Positions 52,864 to 60,582 of a stretch of 64,000 bases of DNA are shown here, piece by piece. The DNA is from Mycobacteroides chelonae CCUG 47445 (GTDB lineage Bacteria; Actinomycetota; Actinomycetes; Mycobacteriales; Mycobacteriaceae), in the NCBI RefSeq assembly GCF_001632805.1, contig NZ_CP007220.1, positions 3,534,001-3,598,000 on the forward strand. The letters are read 5' to 3'. The position numbers were made by a program, and so were the translations under genes. Below the pieces are notes generated by a model that saw only the letters and a list, made by a program, of their open reading frames with translations, did no database searches and was not told the DNA's origin. Each line of letters begins with the position of its first letter. The first letter of the stretch is position 1.

Positions 52864-54213
52864 ATGGCAGATATTCGCCGCGGCGGGCTCAGCCGAATGA
52901 CCAAACTGGCAAGCCTGCCCGCAGGTATGGCCGGTCGCGCGGTCATCGGGGTGGGCAAACGATTGACCGGAACCTCGGCCGATGAGGTCAATGCCGAACT
53001 CCTGGAGAAGGCCGCCGACGAACTGTTCAACGTGCTCGGTGAACTCAAGGGCGGCGCCATGAAGGTCGGCCAGGCCCTGTCGGTGATGGAGGCGGCGATA
53101 CCGCCGCAGTTCGCCGATCCGTTCCGTGAGGCTCTGGTCAAACTGCAGAGCGAGGCACCGCCACTGCCCGCGGCCAAGGTGCATCGGGTGCTCGATGCAC
53201 AGCTGGGCACCAAGTGGCGTGACCGATTCCAGTCCTTCGACGACACGCCCGTCGCCTCGGCCAGCATCGGCCAGGTACACAAGGGGATTTGGAAGGACGG
53301 CCGCGAGGTGGCCGTGAAGATCCAGTACCCGGGCGCCGATGATGCGCTGCGCGCCGATCTCAAGCTGATCCAGCGGATGACGCCACTGGCCAAACAGATT
53401 GCGCCCAAAGCAGATATCGACAGACTGGTCGCGGAGATCAGCGACCGCATCGAGGCAGAACTGGACTACCGCCAGGAGGCGTCCAACCAGCGCGCATTCG
53501 CGAAGGCCTTCGCCGAAGATCCGAAATTCTTCGTGCCGGCGGTGGTCGCGAGCGCACCCAAGGTGATCATCGCCGAGTGGATGGAGGGACGGCGGCTCTC
53601 GAAGATCATCTCCGAGGGCACCCGCGAGGAGCGTGACTCCGCCGGCGCTTTGATGCTCGAATTCACGGTCAAGTCACCGGAAAAGGTCGGCTTGGTGCAC
53701 GCCGACCCGCATCCGGGTAACTTCATGCTGTTGCCCGATGGGCGTTTCGGCATCATCGATTTCGGCGCGGTCTCCGAGCACCCCGGGGGCATTCCGCCCG
53801 AATTCGGCGAGGTGCTGTGCTGGGCCCGAGATGAGCAGTGGGAGCAGGTGATCCGGCTCATCAAGCAGCTCGGATTCATGCCACCGGAGGTCCAGCTATC
53901 CGGGGATCAGGTGATGGACTACATCCGGCCACTGTGGCCCTATGTCGATCCGCTGCGTTCCGGTGAATTCCATTTCACGCGCGAATGGTTCCAGCAGGCC
54001 GCGGTGGCGTCGACCGATCTCCTGGACGAGGGATTCACCGAACGATTCAAGCTGGCACGTCAGATGACGGTGCCACCGGGTTACGTCATGCTGCTGCGCA
54101 CGCTCGGCGGAATGATCGGGGTTCTGGTGCAGCTCGGCGCGCACGTGAACTACGCGGCAATCGCCGAGGAATGGATGCCGGGGTTCTTCGAACCAAACGC
54201 GAAAACGGCCTGA
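52864..54213 (+). CDS. ABC1/AarF family kinase-like protein, copy 3
   Basis: The 449-residue product (MADIRRGGLSRMTKLAS) has motifs KVGQA, SASIGQVHKGIW, VAVKIQYPG, HADPHPGNFML and IIDFGAV. It differs from copies 1 and 2 mainly by HADPHPGN instead of HADTHPGN and by a changed C-terminal half, so it probably arose from an older duplication. It ends the cluster and is followed by a hairpin. It lies end to end with whiB7. Confidence 0.92.
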   Translation: MADIRRGGLSRMTKLASLPAGMAGRAVIGVGKRLTGTSADEVNAELLEKAADELFNVLGELKGGAMKVGQALSVMEAAIPPQFADPFREALVKLQSEAPPLPAAKVHRVLDAQLGTKWRDRFQSFDDTPVASASIGQVHKGIWKDGREVAVKIQYPGADDALRADLKLIQRMTPLAKQIAPKADIDRLVAEISDRIEAELDYRQEASNQRAFAKAFAEDPKFFVPAVVASAPKVIIAEWMEGRRLSKIISEGTREERDSAGALMLEFTVKSPEKVGLVHADPHPGNFMLLPDGRFGIIDFGAVSEHPGGIPPEFGEVLCWARDEQWEQVIRLIKQLGFMPPEVQLSGDQVMDYIRPLWPYVDPLRSGEFHFTREWFQQAAVASTDLLDEGFTERFKLARQMTVPPGYVMLLRTLGGMIGVLVQLGAHVNYAAIAEEWMPGFFEPNAKTA

Positions 54214-54217
54214 TAAC

Positions 54218-54253
54218 AATGCTCCCCACCGCCACAGGGCGATGGGGAGCATT
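54218..54253. terminator. Bidirectional terminator between ABC1 cluster and whiB7
   Basis: AATGCTCCCCA (54218-54228) and TGGGGAGCATT (54243-54253) form an 11-bp perfect stem. It lies between the convergent stops of the copy-3 kinase gene and whiB7. Confidence 0.8.
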
Positions 54254-54289
54254 GGTTGTCGAGTCCGACGACATTCGCAACATGCCGGG

Positions 54290-54571
54290 TCATGCCGCGG
54301 CGGGATCTGCGGCCGGCAGCGGGTTCTTGCGCGGGCGTCCACGCGGGCGCTTGCGCGCCACGATGGCGCCCTGCTCCAGGATCTCGCCACCCCACACACC
54401 CCAGGGCTCCGCGCGGTCCAGCGCGGCAGCCAGGCACTGCGACCGGATCGGGCAGTCCGCGCACAGCGTCTTAGCCCGCTCCAAGTCCGCGGGACTTTCC
54501 GCGAACCACAGGTCCCCATCCGCGACGTGGCACGGTAGCGCGAGTCTTCGGGCCTCCACTTCGACGGTCAT
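54290..54571 (-). CDS. whiB7: Transcriptional regulator WhiB7
   Basis: From MTVEVEARR (54571) the product has 93 residues; an ATG one codon upstream and another five codons upstream are possible. The four iron-sulfur cysteines are at LPCHVAD, TLCADCPIRSQC. GVWGG (in EPWGVWGGEI) is the contact with SigA, and RGRPRKN is the AT-hook that reads the minor groove. WhiB7 activates intrinsic resistance genes such as erm(41), eis and tap in mycobacteria. It is controlled by its own promoter, an upstream frame and an attenuator, all visible upstream. Confidence 0.96.
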   Translation of the reverse strand: MTVEVEARRLALPCHVADGDLWFAESPADLERAKTLCADCPIRSQCLAAALDRAEPWGVWGGEILEQGAIVARKRPRGRPRKNPLPAADPAAA

Positions 54572-54678
54572 CATGTGTCCGTTCACCTGCTTCCTCTTCG
54601 GTTCCTTGAAAAACTGCTGGTCTCGTATCGGTGTCTTATCGATCGAGATCCGGAACCACGTCTGAGGTTTTGAGGCTC

Positions 54679-54722
54679 AAACAAAAGTGGCCACGGATCC
54701 CGGTGGTGTCGGGTCCGTGGCC
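54679..54722 (-). terminator. Attenuator in the whiB7 leader
   Basis: On the minus strand GGCCACGGA (54722-54714) pairs with TCCGTGGCC (54697-54689) around a 16-nt loop, and ACTTTTGTTTG follows, giving a full intrinsic terminator. It lies 22 bp after the upstream ORF and about 110 bp before whiB7. Confidence 0.85.
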
Positions 54723-54744
54723 TGGGAGGCGGTTGCGGGGCTAC

Positions 54745-54951
54745 CTAGATGTATCCCCTATTCACGGACGCGACATTCGCGGCTGCGGCGACGGCGGCGC
54801 GGTGCTTAATGCCGACGGCCGACATGCTCTGAGCCGCCGGCTTGGCAGCGGCGGCATGCGTCAGGAGCGACGGCGGAGCGAGCGGCGATACGACAAAGGC
54901 ACCATGGGCATCACGCCACAAGGTGTCGCCGTAATTGGTGGGTGTGTTCAT
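54745..54951 (-). CDS. Upstream ORF of whiB7 (regulatory leader peptide)
   Basis: An ATG at 54951 behind a strong AGGAGGAG site starts a 68-codon frame (MNTPTNYGDTLWRDAHGAF to VASVNRGYI). It lies within the whiB7 leader, between the promoter (55021-55058) and the attenuator. In mycobacteria translation of such a frame links whiB7 expression to ribosome stalling, so antibiotic stress prevents the terminator from forming. Its composition is Ala-rich; Trp, Tyr and Arg codons lie at both ends. Detailed stalling codons cannot be predicted. Confidence 0.82.
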   Translation of the reverse strand: MNTPTNYGDTLWRDAHGAFVVSPLAPPSLLTHAAAAKPAAQSMSAVGIKHRAAVAAAANVASVNRGYI

Positions 54952-55020
54952 CGCTCCTCCTTCCGTCTACTCACTCGTGAACAGGTCTGGTTCGGAATCC
55001 TCGCGAATTCCTGAAGCCCA

Positions 55021-55058
55021 GAGTAAAAGGTCATCTATTGGTTGACAAGTTATTTTTG
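55021..55058 (-). promoter_or_regulatory. whiB7 promoter with AT-rich WhiB7 site
   Basis: On the minus strand TTGTCA (55049-55044) and TACTCT (55026-55021) are -35 and -10 with a 17-bp spacer. Directly before the -35 is AAAAATAA (55058-55051). An AT-rich block at this spot is the known WhiB7 binding signature, so this is the autoregulated promoter. Confidence 0.85.
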
Positions 55059-55117
55059 ACCTGCGGCGATACTTCAAAACCAGTTTTTCCGAACTGGCAT
55101 CTTTTCCGGACCTCCGG

Positions 55118-55942
55118 TTACACAGATATCAGCAGTCGGGAGCGGAACAGGTCCAATACCTGGTCCAGGGCCGCGCGCGTGGGCTGACCCGGCTCGTCGA
55201 TGAGATGTTCGGTGACCACCGAATGCGCCGGCATCGGCGAATGGGGATTGGCCACGTCGCCGGGCAATTCGATGGCAACGAACGCGTCCCCCAGCTCATC
55301 CCTGAGGAACTGGAATCGCTCGGCCGGCACCAGCTTGTCGGAGGTGAAGCGCATACCGAGCACCTTGAGCCCGTCGTGCTGACAGCGATGCTTGACCTTC
55401 TGCAGGTCTCCCGGAGAAATGTCGATGTTGTAGCGATGCGACTTGGTGAGCCCGAACGGCAGCGACGGTTGCGACAGCACAGGGGCCAGCAGCCTGTCAT
55501 CGGCCGCCATGGCCAGCGCGTATCCCCCGGTGAAACACATACCGATGGCGCCGACCCCGGGACCGCCGTTGCGCTCGTGCTCGTTCTGAGCCAGGGCCCG
55601 CAACCACGCCACCACCGGGGAGCTCTTTCCGGTGGCCAGGACCGTGAATTCACGGCTGACGCAGCCGCGGAACATCGAAGACGCTATGTAGGTCGCGGTA
55701 CGCAACCATCCCTCTTCACGGGGGTCCGTGTTCTGCCCGGGATTCCCAAACAGGTGCGGCATGACGGCGGTGCAGCCGATGTCGGCCACCTCGCGTGCGA
55801 AGTTGGCGACCTTCGGGGTGATTCCGGGCATCTCGGCGATGACGATCACCGCCGGTCCACTGCCCTTTCTCAACACGATCTTGGTTTCGCCCTCGTGGGT
55901 GAAGGTGCCTGCTTCGAAATCGCGGAGGTCATCGTCGGCCAT
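55118..55942 (-). CDS. Dienelactone hydrolase family protein
   Basis: The 274-residue protein has the alpha/beta-hydrolase fold of this family. GAIGMCFTGGYALAMAADDR carries the catalytic Cys in GxCxGG, and KLVPAERFQF and PAHSVVTEHL give the likely Asp and His positions. It may hydrolyse lactones or esters; the substrate is unknown. It lies between whiB7 and uvrD2; its stop at 55118 is 60 bp from the whiB7 promoter. Confidence 0.88.
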   Translation of the reverse strand: MADDDLRDFEAGTFTHEGETKIVLRKGSGPAVIVIAEMPGITPKVANFAREVADIGCTAVMPHLFGNPGQNTDPREEGWLRTATYIASSMFRGCVSREFTVLATGKSSPVVAWLRALAQNEHERNGGPGVGAIGMCFTGGYALAMAADDRLLAPVLSQPSLPFGLTKSHRYNIDISPGDLQKVKHRCQHDGLKVLGMRFTSDKLVPAERFQFLRDELGDAFVAIELPGDVANPHSPMPAHSVVTEHLIDEPGQPTRAALDQVLDLFRSRLLISV

Positions 55943-55997
55943 GGGGCGAGCCTAGGACGAGATTGCGCTGCGCGCTAGACACGTGTTGAACAAGGAA

Positions 55998-58067
55998 CTA
56001 CGAGGCTCTGGCACGGACCAAACGCAGTACGTCGGGGCCGTACTGCTCCAGCTTGCGCGCGCCGATTCCGGGAATGGCCACCAGGGCGGCGTCATCCCCC
56101 GGAAGAAGTTCGGCGATGGCGATCAGGGTGTTGTCGGTGAACACCACGAACGCGGGCACCTTCATCTCCTTGGCCGTCTTGAGCCGCCAATCCTTGAGCG
56201 CGACAAGGAGCTCCTCATCGATATCGGATGGGCAACTCTCGCAACGCCGGAGCATTACCGCCGCCGGAGTGCTGAGCGCCGCATTACAGATTCGGCAGCG
56301 TGCACCGCTGCCCCGACGTCTCGGCGTAGCGGCGGCCGGGAGTTGCGCGGTGGGGGCGATTCCGTTGAGAAACCGCGAATGCTTGCGGGACTTACGGCCA
56401 CCGGCCGCCCGCGCGAGCGCCCAACTCAGGTTCAGATGCACACGCGCGCGGGTGATCCCGACGTAGAGCAGCCGCCGCTCCTCTTCGACCGGTTCGATAT
56501 CGCCGGCGCGCGACAGGGCATGCGAGATGGGCAGGGTGCCGTCGGCCAGCCCCACCAGGAACACCGCATCCCATTCGAGTCCCTTGGCCGCGTGCAGCGA
56601 GGCAAGCGTCACGCCTTGCACGGTCGGTGGGTGACGCGCCTCGGCCCGCACCCGCAGCTCACGCACGAGCCCCGGCAGATCCAGCTCCGGTAGGCGGACA
56701 CATTCTTCCTCGGCCAGTTCGACGAGCGCACGCAGTGATTCCCATCGCTCACGCGCCTGGGCGCCGTGCGGCTCCTCTGCCGACAAACCCAGCGGCTCCA
56801 GAATCTCCCGAACCTGTTGCGGCACAGTAGTATCTGCATGATCTCGCTCCGCGGCACGCTGCAGCGCCACCAGTGCCTGCCGCACCTCCTGGCGCGTGAA
56901 GAACCCTTCGCCACCACGCACCTGGAACGGTATGCCCGCCTCGGTGAGCGCCTCCTCGTACACCTCCGACTGCGCGTTGATGCGATACAGCACCGCTATC
57001 TCCGATGCCGGGGTTCCGGATTCCAACAGTGTCGCAATCGATTTCGCCACGGACTTCGCCTCGGCGGCCTCGTCGTCGTGTTCGGAGAATCTGGGGGTCG
57101 GCCCTTCGGCCCGTTGACCGATAAGTTGCAGCTTGCTGCCCGCCACCCGTCCTTGCGCCGCGGCAATCAACCGGTTGGCAAGCGAAACCACTTGTGGGGT
57201 CGAGCGATAGTCACGCTCGAGACGGACCACTGTCGCTTCGGGAAACCTTCGGGAAAAGCCCAGCAGATACTGCGGGGTGGCGCCGGTGAACGAATAGATG
57301 GTCTGGTTGGCGTCACCCACGACGGTCAGGTCATCGCGGGGGCCGAGCCACGCGTCGAGCACCCGCTGCTGCAGTGGGGTCACGTCCTGGTACTCGTCGA
57401 CCACGAAACAGCGATAGCGATCCCGGAACTCGTCGGCTACCGATGCGGAGTTCTCGATGGCCGCCGCGGTGTGCAGCAGCAGGTCATCGAAATCGAGCAG
57501 GGTTGATCCGTCGGGCCGGGCCTTGAGCTTCTCGTAACCGGCGTAGACCTTCGCGACCTGCTCGGCGGGCACCGGCGTATCTCGCGCGAACTTGGCGGCC
57601 GCCGCCGGATAGGCCTCGGGGCTGATCAAAGAGGCCTTGGCCCACTCGATTTCACCGGCAAGGTCGCGCACGGTGTCGGTGCTGGTACTCAGCTTGGCGC
57701 GGTTCGCGGCCTGGGCGACGATGGTGAACTTGCTGTCGATGAGCTCCCAGCGCGTATCGCCGACCAACTGCGGCCAGAAGTAGCGGAGCTGCCGCAGACC
57801 GGCGGCGTGGAACGTGACGGCCTGAGCCGATCCCACGCCCAAGTCGCGTAAGCGGCCGCGCATCTCCCCCGCCGCCCGTTGGGTGAAGGTGACCGCGAGG
57901 ATCTGACCGGGAGCGACATGCCCTGATTCGACCAGGTGAGCGATGCGATGGGTGATGGTGCGGGTCTTACCGGTGCCCGCTCCGGCGAGCACGCAGACGG
58001 GACCGCGCGGCGCGGTGACGGCGGCACGCTGCTCATCGTCGAGACCATCGAGGAGAGAACGCGCCAC
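55998..58067 (-). CDS. uvrD2: ATP-dependent DNA helicase UvrD2
   Basis: The 689-residue SF1 helicase has [16 protein letters not shown] (Walker A, about residues 27-42), [15 protein letters not shown] (Walker B), [15 protein letters not shown] (motif III), and [16 protein letters not shown]. The C-terminal region has a tetracysteine motif ([21 protein letters not shown]) and an HRDC domain ([24 protein letters not shown] to GARKLEQYG). This combination defines UvrD2, which is essential in mycobacteria through its ATPase/translocase activity. It is divergent from mrx1. Confidence 0.95.
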   Translation of the reverse strand: MARSLLDGLDDEQRAAVTAPRGPVCVLAGAGTGKTRTITHRIAHLVESGHVAPGQILAVTFTQRAAGEMRGRLRDLGVGSAQAVTFHAAGLRQLRYFWPQLVGDTRWELIDSKFTIVAQAANRAKLSTSTDTVRDLAGEIEWAKASLISPEAYPAAAAKFARDTPVPAEQVAKVYAGYEKLKARPDGSTLLDFDDLLLHTAAAIENSASVADEFRDRYRCFVVDEYQDVTPLQQRVLDAWLGPRDDLTVVGDANQTIYSFTGATPQYLLGFSRRFPEATVVRLERDYRSTPQVVSLANRLIAAAQGRVAGSKLQLIGQRAEGPTPRFSEHDDEAAEAKSVAKSIATLLESGTPASEIAVLYRINAQSEVYEEALTEAGIPFQVRGGEGFFTRQEVRQALVALQRAAERDHADTTVPQQVREILEPLGLSAEEPHGAQARERWESLRALVELAEEECVRLPELDLPGLVRELRVRAEARHPPTVQGVTLASLHAAKGLEWDAVFLVGLADGTLPISHALSRAGDIEPVEEERRLLYVGITRARVHLNLSWALARAAGGRKSRKHSRFLNGIAPTAQLPAAATPRRRGSGARCRICNAALSTPAAVMLRRCESCPSDIDEELLVALKDWRLKTAKEMKVPAFVVFTDNTLIAIAELLPGDDAALVAIPGIGARKLEQYGPDVLRLVRARAS

Positions 58068-58147
58068 CCGGTCATCTTCGCAGCAACCGCCGACAACACC
58101 GGTCGCTGACCCCGTTCTCGGCGTTGAGACATCTCACATACCCCGGA

Positions 58148-58173
58148 GGAACACCCATCAGGGGTATGACGTT
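58148..58173 (+). promoter_or_regulatory. SigH-type promoter of mrx1
   Basis: GGAAC (58148-58152), 18 bp, GTT (58171-58173) fits the redox-stress sigma factor SigH consensus (GGAA, 18-19 bp, GTT). Transcription would start at about 58180, next to the GTG at 58184. This is inference from sequence alone. Confidence 0.6.
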
Positions 58174-58183
58174 GAATGCCGGT

Positions 58184-58438
58184 GTGACTACAGCGAGCGA
58201 CTCCAGCCTCATCATGTACAGCACCACGTGGTGCGGATATTGCCGTCGGCTCGAGACGCAGCTGAAGGCCGCGGGCATCGACTACACCAAGATCGATATC
58301 GAGCAGGACCCGGCCGCAGCCGACTATGTCGCCAACGTCAACGGCGGAAACCAGACCGTGCCGACCGTGAAGTTCCCTGATGGCAGCGCGTTGACCAATC
58401 CGTCGCTGGCTCAGGTGAAGGCCAAGCTCGGCGTCTAA
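58184..58438 (+). CDS. mrx1: Mycoredoxin 1
   Basis: From GTG 58184 the product has 84 residues, the same as M. tuberculosis Mrx1. An ATG at 58166 upstream is in frame but lies inside the predicted promoter. The active site is TTWCGYCRRLE (CGYC), and GGNQTVPTVKFPDG is the cis-Pro and glutathione/mycothiol binding segment. Mycoredoxin reduces mycothiolated proteins in the cytosol. Start choice follows the promoter and the family length. Confidence 0.9.
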   Translation: MTTASDSSLIMYSTTWCGYCRRLETQLKAAGIDYTKIDIEQDPAAADYVANVNGGNQTVPTVKFPDGSALTNPSLAQVKAKLGV

Positions 58439-58517
58439 ACCACAGGTGGCCGAATGTCGGCTTTTCGCGGGAAAGGCGAGTACCCCGTGCCGAAGGTCGA
58501 CACTGGGCGCGGAAGGT

Positions 58518-59423
58518 TCAGGCGTAAGCCCAGGATTCGACGATCTCCCGGGCGATGGAAATCGACCCGGGCAACATCAGGCGCGAGTCGGACGCGGTGG
58601 TCCAATCCCCCGCTTCCAGCGCGGCCCGCACCTCATCGCGTGTGAACCACTCTGCTTCGGCGATTTCACCGTCGTTGAACGAGAACGGCTGCGATGGATC
58701 GCCCAGAGCATGGAAACCCAGCATGATCGACCGCGGGAAGGGCCATGGCTGGCTGCCCAGGTACTGCACGTCGGTGACGGTCAGGCCCACTTCCTCGGCG
58801 ATTTCGCGGGCTACGCACGCCTCCAGCGATTCGCCCGCCTCGACGAATCCGGCCAGCAGCGAGAACATCCGCTCCGGCCAGAACTTCTGACGGCCGAGCA
58901 CCGCGCGGTCACCGCCGTCGTGCACCAGGCAGATGACGGCGGGGTCGGTGCGCGGGAATTCTTCCTGGCCGGTGGACGAATTCACCCGAACCCAGCCGCC
59001 CTTGGCCGGAGTGGTGGGTGATCCGTCGACGGGGCTGTAGCCAGCGCTGTCGTGCCAGGCCAGCATGGCCATCGCGGTGGCCAACAGGGCCGCACTGGTG
59101 TCATCGAACAATTGGCCGGAGCGGCGCAAATCCAGCAGGGGCGCACTGTCGTCGTCAAGTTCGGCGCGCACCGCCCACACATGGCGGCCGCCCGGGATGC
59201 GCCCGAGAAACACCGCATGCTCCGGGGGCACATCGCCGACGCGCGCCGCGTCTTCGAGAACCACCTGCCCATCGACGATATTCACCCGGCCCCGCACGTC
59301 CAGAGTGATCAGTCCCGCCTCGGCCCAACCCTTCGCCAATTCCTCAGGGTTGGAACGCAGTTCGTCGGCCCGATCGAGCCCGACGCGCGACAGCAGGGGG
59401 ATGTTGCGAAGACGAAAAGTCAT
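58518..59423 (-). CDS. nudC: NAD+ diphosphatase NudC
   Basis: The 301-residue protein has the Nudix box GFVEAGESLEACVAREIAEEVGL and, after it, the NudC-specific SQPWPFPRS motif. It hydrolyses NAD(H) and, in M. tuberculosis, the NAD adducts of isoniazid and ethionamide; NudC also removes NAD caps from RNA. The zinc-binding cysteines of E. coli NudC are missing here (WHDSAGYSPVDGSPTTPAKGGW). The ATG at 59423 is used; it lies 1 bp past the stop of the K+ channel gene (59425). Confidence 0.93.
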   Translation of the reverse strand: MTFRLRNIPLLSRVGLDRADELRSNPEELAKGWAEAGLITLDVRGRVNIVDGQVVLEDAARVGDVPPEHAVFLGRIPGGRHVWAVRAELDDDSAPLLDLRRSGQLFDDTSAALLATAMAMLAWHDSAGYSPVDGSPTTPAKGGWVRVNSSTGQEEFPRTDPAVICLVHDGGDRAVLGRQKFWPERMFSLLAGFVEAGESLEACVAREIAEEVGLTVTDVQYLGSQPWPFPRSIMLGFHALGDPSQPFSFNDGEIAEAEWFTRDEVRAALEAGDWTTASDSRLMLPGSISIAREIVESWAYA

Positions 59424-59424
59424 G

Positions 59425-60510
59425 TCATGCTCCGGCGTTGCGGACGTAGAGCAGACGGTCGGACGCCTCGATGGAATCGACCTCGGGCGCATCCACCCGG
59501 TGCAGGGTGCCGTCGCGCACCACACCTAGGACGATGTCCGAGAGATGACGCGGCGAGCCGCCCACCTCGCTGCGCTCCACCTCGCGTTCCGCGATCGCGA
59601 ACCCCGCCTCCGGGGTCAGCAGGTCCTCGATCATCTCGACGACGCGCGGTGTCGAGGTGGCGATGCCGAGCAGTCGTCCGGCCGTTTCCGAGGAGACCAC
59701 CACCGAGTCGGCGCCCGACTGGCGCAGCAGGTGCACGTTCTCTGCCTCGCGGATCGCGGCGACGATCTTGGCGTTGGGTGCCAACTCACGCGCCGTCAGG
59801 GTGACCAGCACCGAGGTGTCGTCCCGGTTGGCGGCCACGATGATCGACTTGGCGTTTTGCACACCGGCGAGCCGCAGCACGTCCGACTTGGTGGCGCTGC
59901 CACGCACCGTCACCAGGTCTGCGGCAGCCGCCGAATCCAGGGCCATCTGGTCTTCGTCGACGACCACGATCTCGGCCGGGGTAGCGCCATCGGAGAGCAT
60001 CGCCTGGACGGCGGTCTTTCCCTTGGTGCCGTATCCGACGACAACGGTGTGGTTGCGCACGCGGGACCTCCATCGCTGGATCTTGAGTGCTTGACGCGAA
60101 CGTTCGGTGAGTGCTTCCACCGTGGTGCCGACCAGAACGATCAGGAACAGCAGCCGCAGCGGCGTGATCACGAGAATGTTCACCAGCCGCGCGCCCTCCG
60201 TGTACGGGGTGATGTCGCCGTAGCCGGTGGTAGAGAGCGAGACGGTTGCGTAGTAGAAGCAATCGAGGAAGCTGAGCGGATCGCTTTCCTCCGGGGTGGA
60301 TGCAACATCGCGGTAGCCGCTGCGATCCGCGTACACCACGAGCACCGCGGCGAAGAGCGTGCCCACCGCGATGAGGATCCGTTTTCCGATGGCCAGCCAT
60401 GGGCTGGCAGCGTTCTGCGGGATACGCAGCACACCGACGAGAGCATGGTCTGGCTGTGCGGTCAACGCCTGGTCAATGCCACGGAACCGCTGGCGAAACT
60501 TACCGGCCAT
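59425..60510 (-). CDS. Two-helix potassium channel with RCK (TrkA-N) domain
   Basis: The 361-residue protein has a first membrane helix (about residues 42-62: GKRILIAVGTLFAAVLVVYA), the pore loop with filter SLSTTGYGDITP, a second helix (LVNILVITPLRLLFLIVLVGTTVEAL) and a TrkA-N Rossmann domain (HTVVVGYGTKGKTAVQAML). This matches Rv3200c-type channels. The C-terminal part (about 285-361) is a ligand-sensing TrkA-C-like domain. Its stop lies just before the nudC start. Confidence 0.93.
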   Translation of the reverse strand: MAGKFRQRFRGIDQALTAQPDHALVGVLRIPQNAASPWLAIGKRILIAVGTLFAAVLVVYADRSGYRDVASTPEESDPLSFLDCFYYATVSLSTTGYGDITPYTEGARLVNILVITPLRLLFLIVLVGTTVEALTERSRQALKIQRWRSRVRNHTVVVGYGTKGKTAVQAMLSDGATPAEIVVVDEDQMALDSAAAADLVTVRGSATKSDVLRLAGVQNAKSIIVAANRDDTSVLVTLTARELAPNAKIVAAIREAENVHLLRQSGADSVVVSSETAGRLLGIATSTPRVVEMIEDLLTPEAGFAIAEREVERSEVGGSPRHLSDIVLGVVRDGTLHRVDAPEVDSIEASDRLLYVRNAGA

Positions 60511-60582
60511 ATGCCGATCGCGTCCGAGTCGCCGGTTGCACGGGTGTCAATCTACTCACATGGCGCCCGTCATTCGCGTTGG

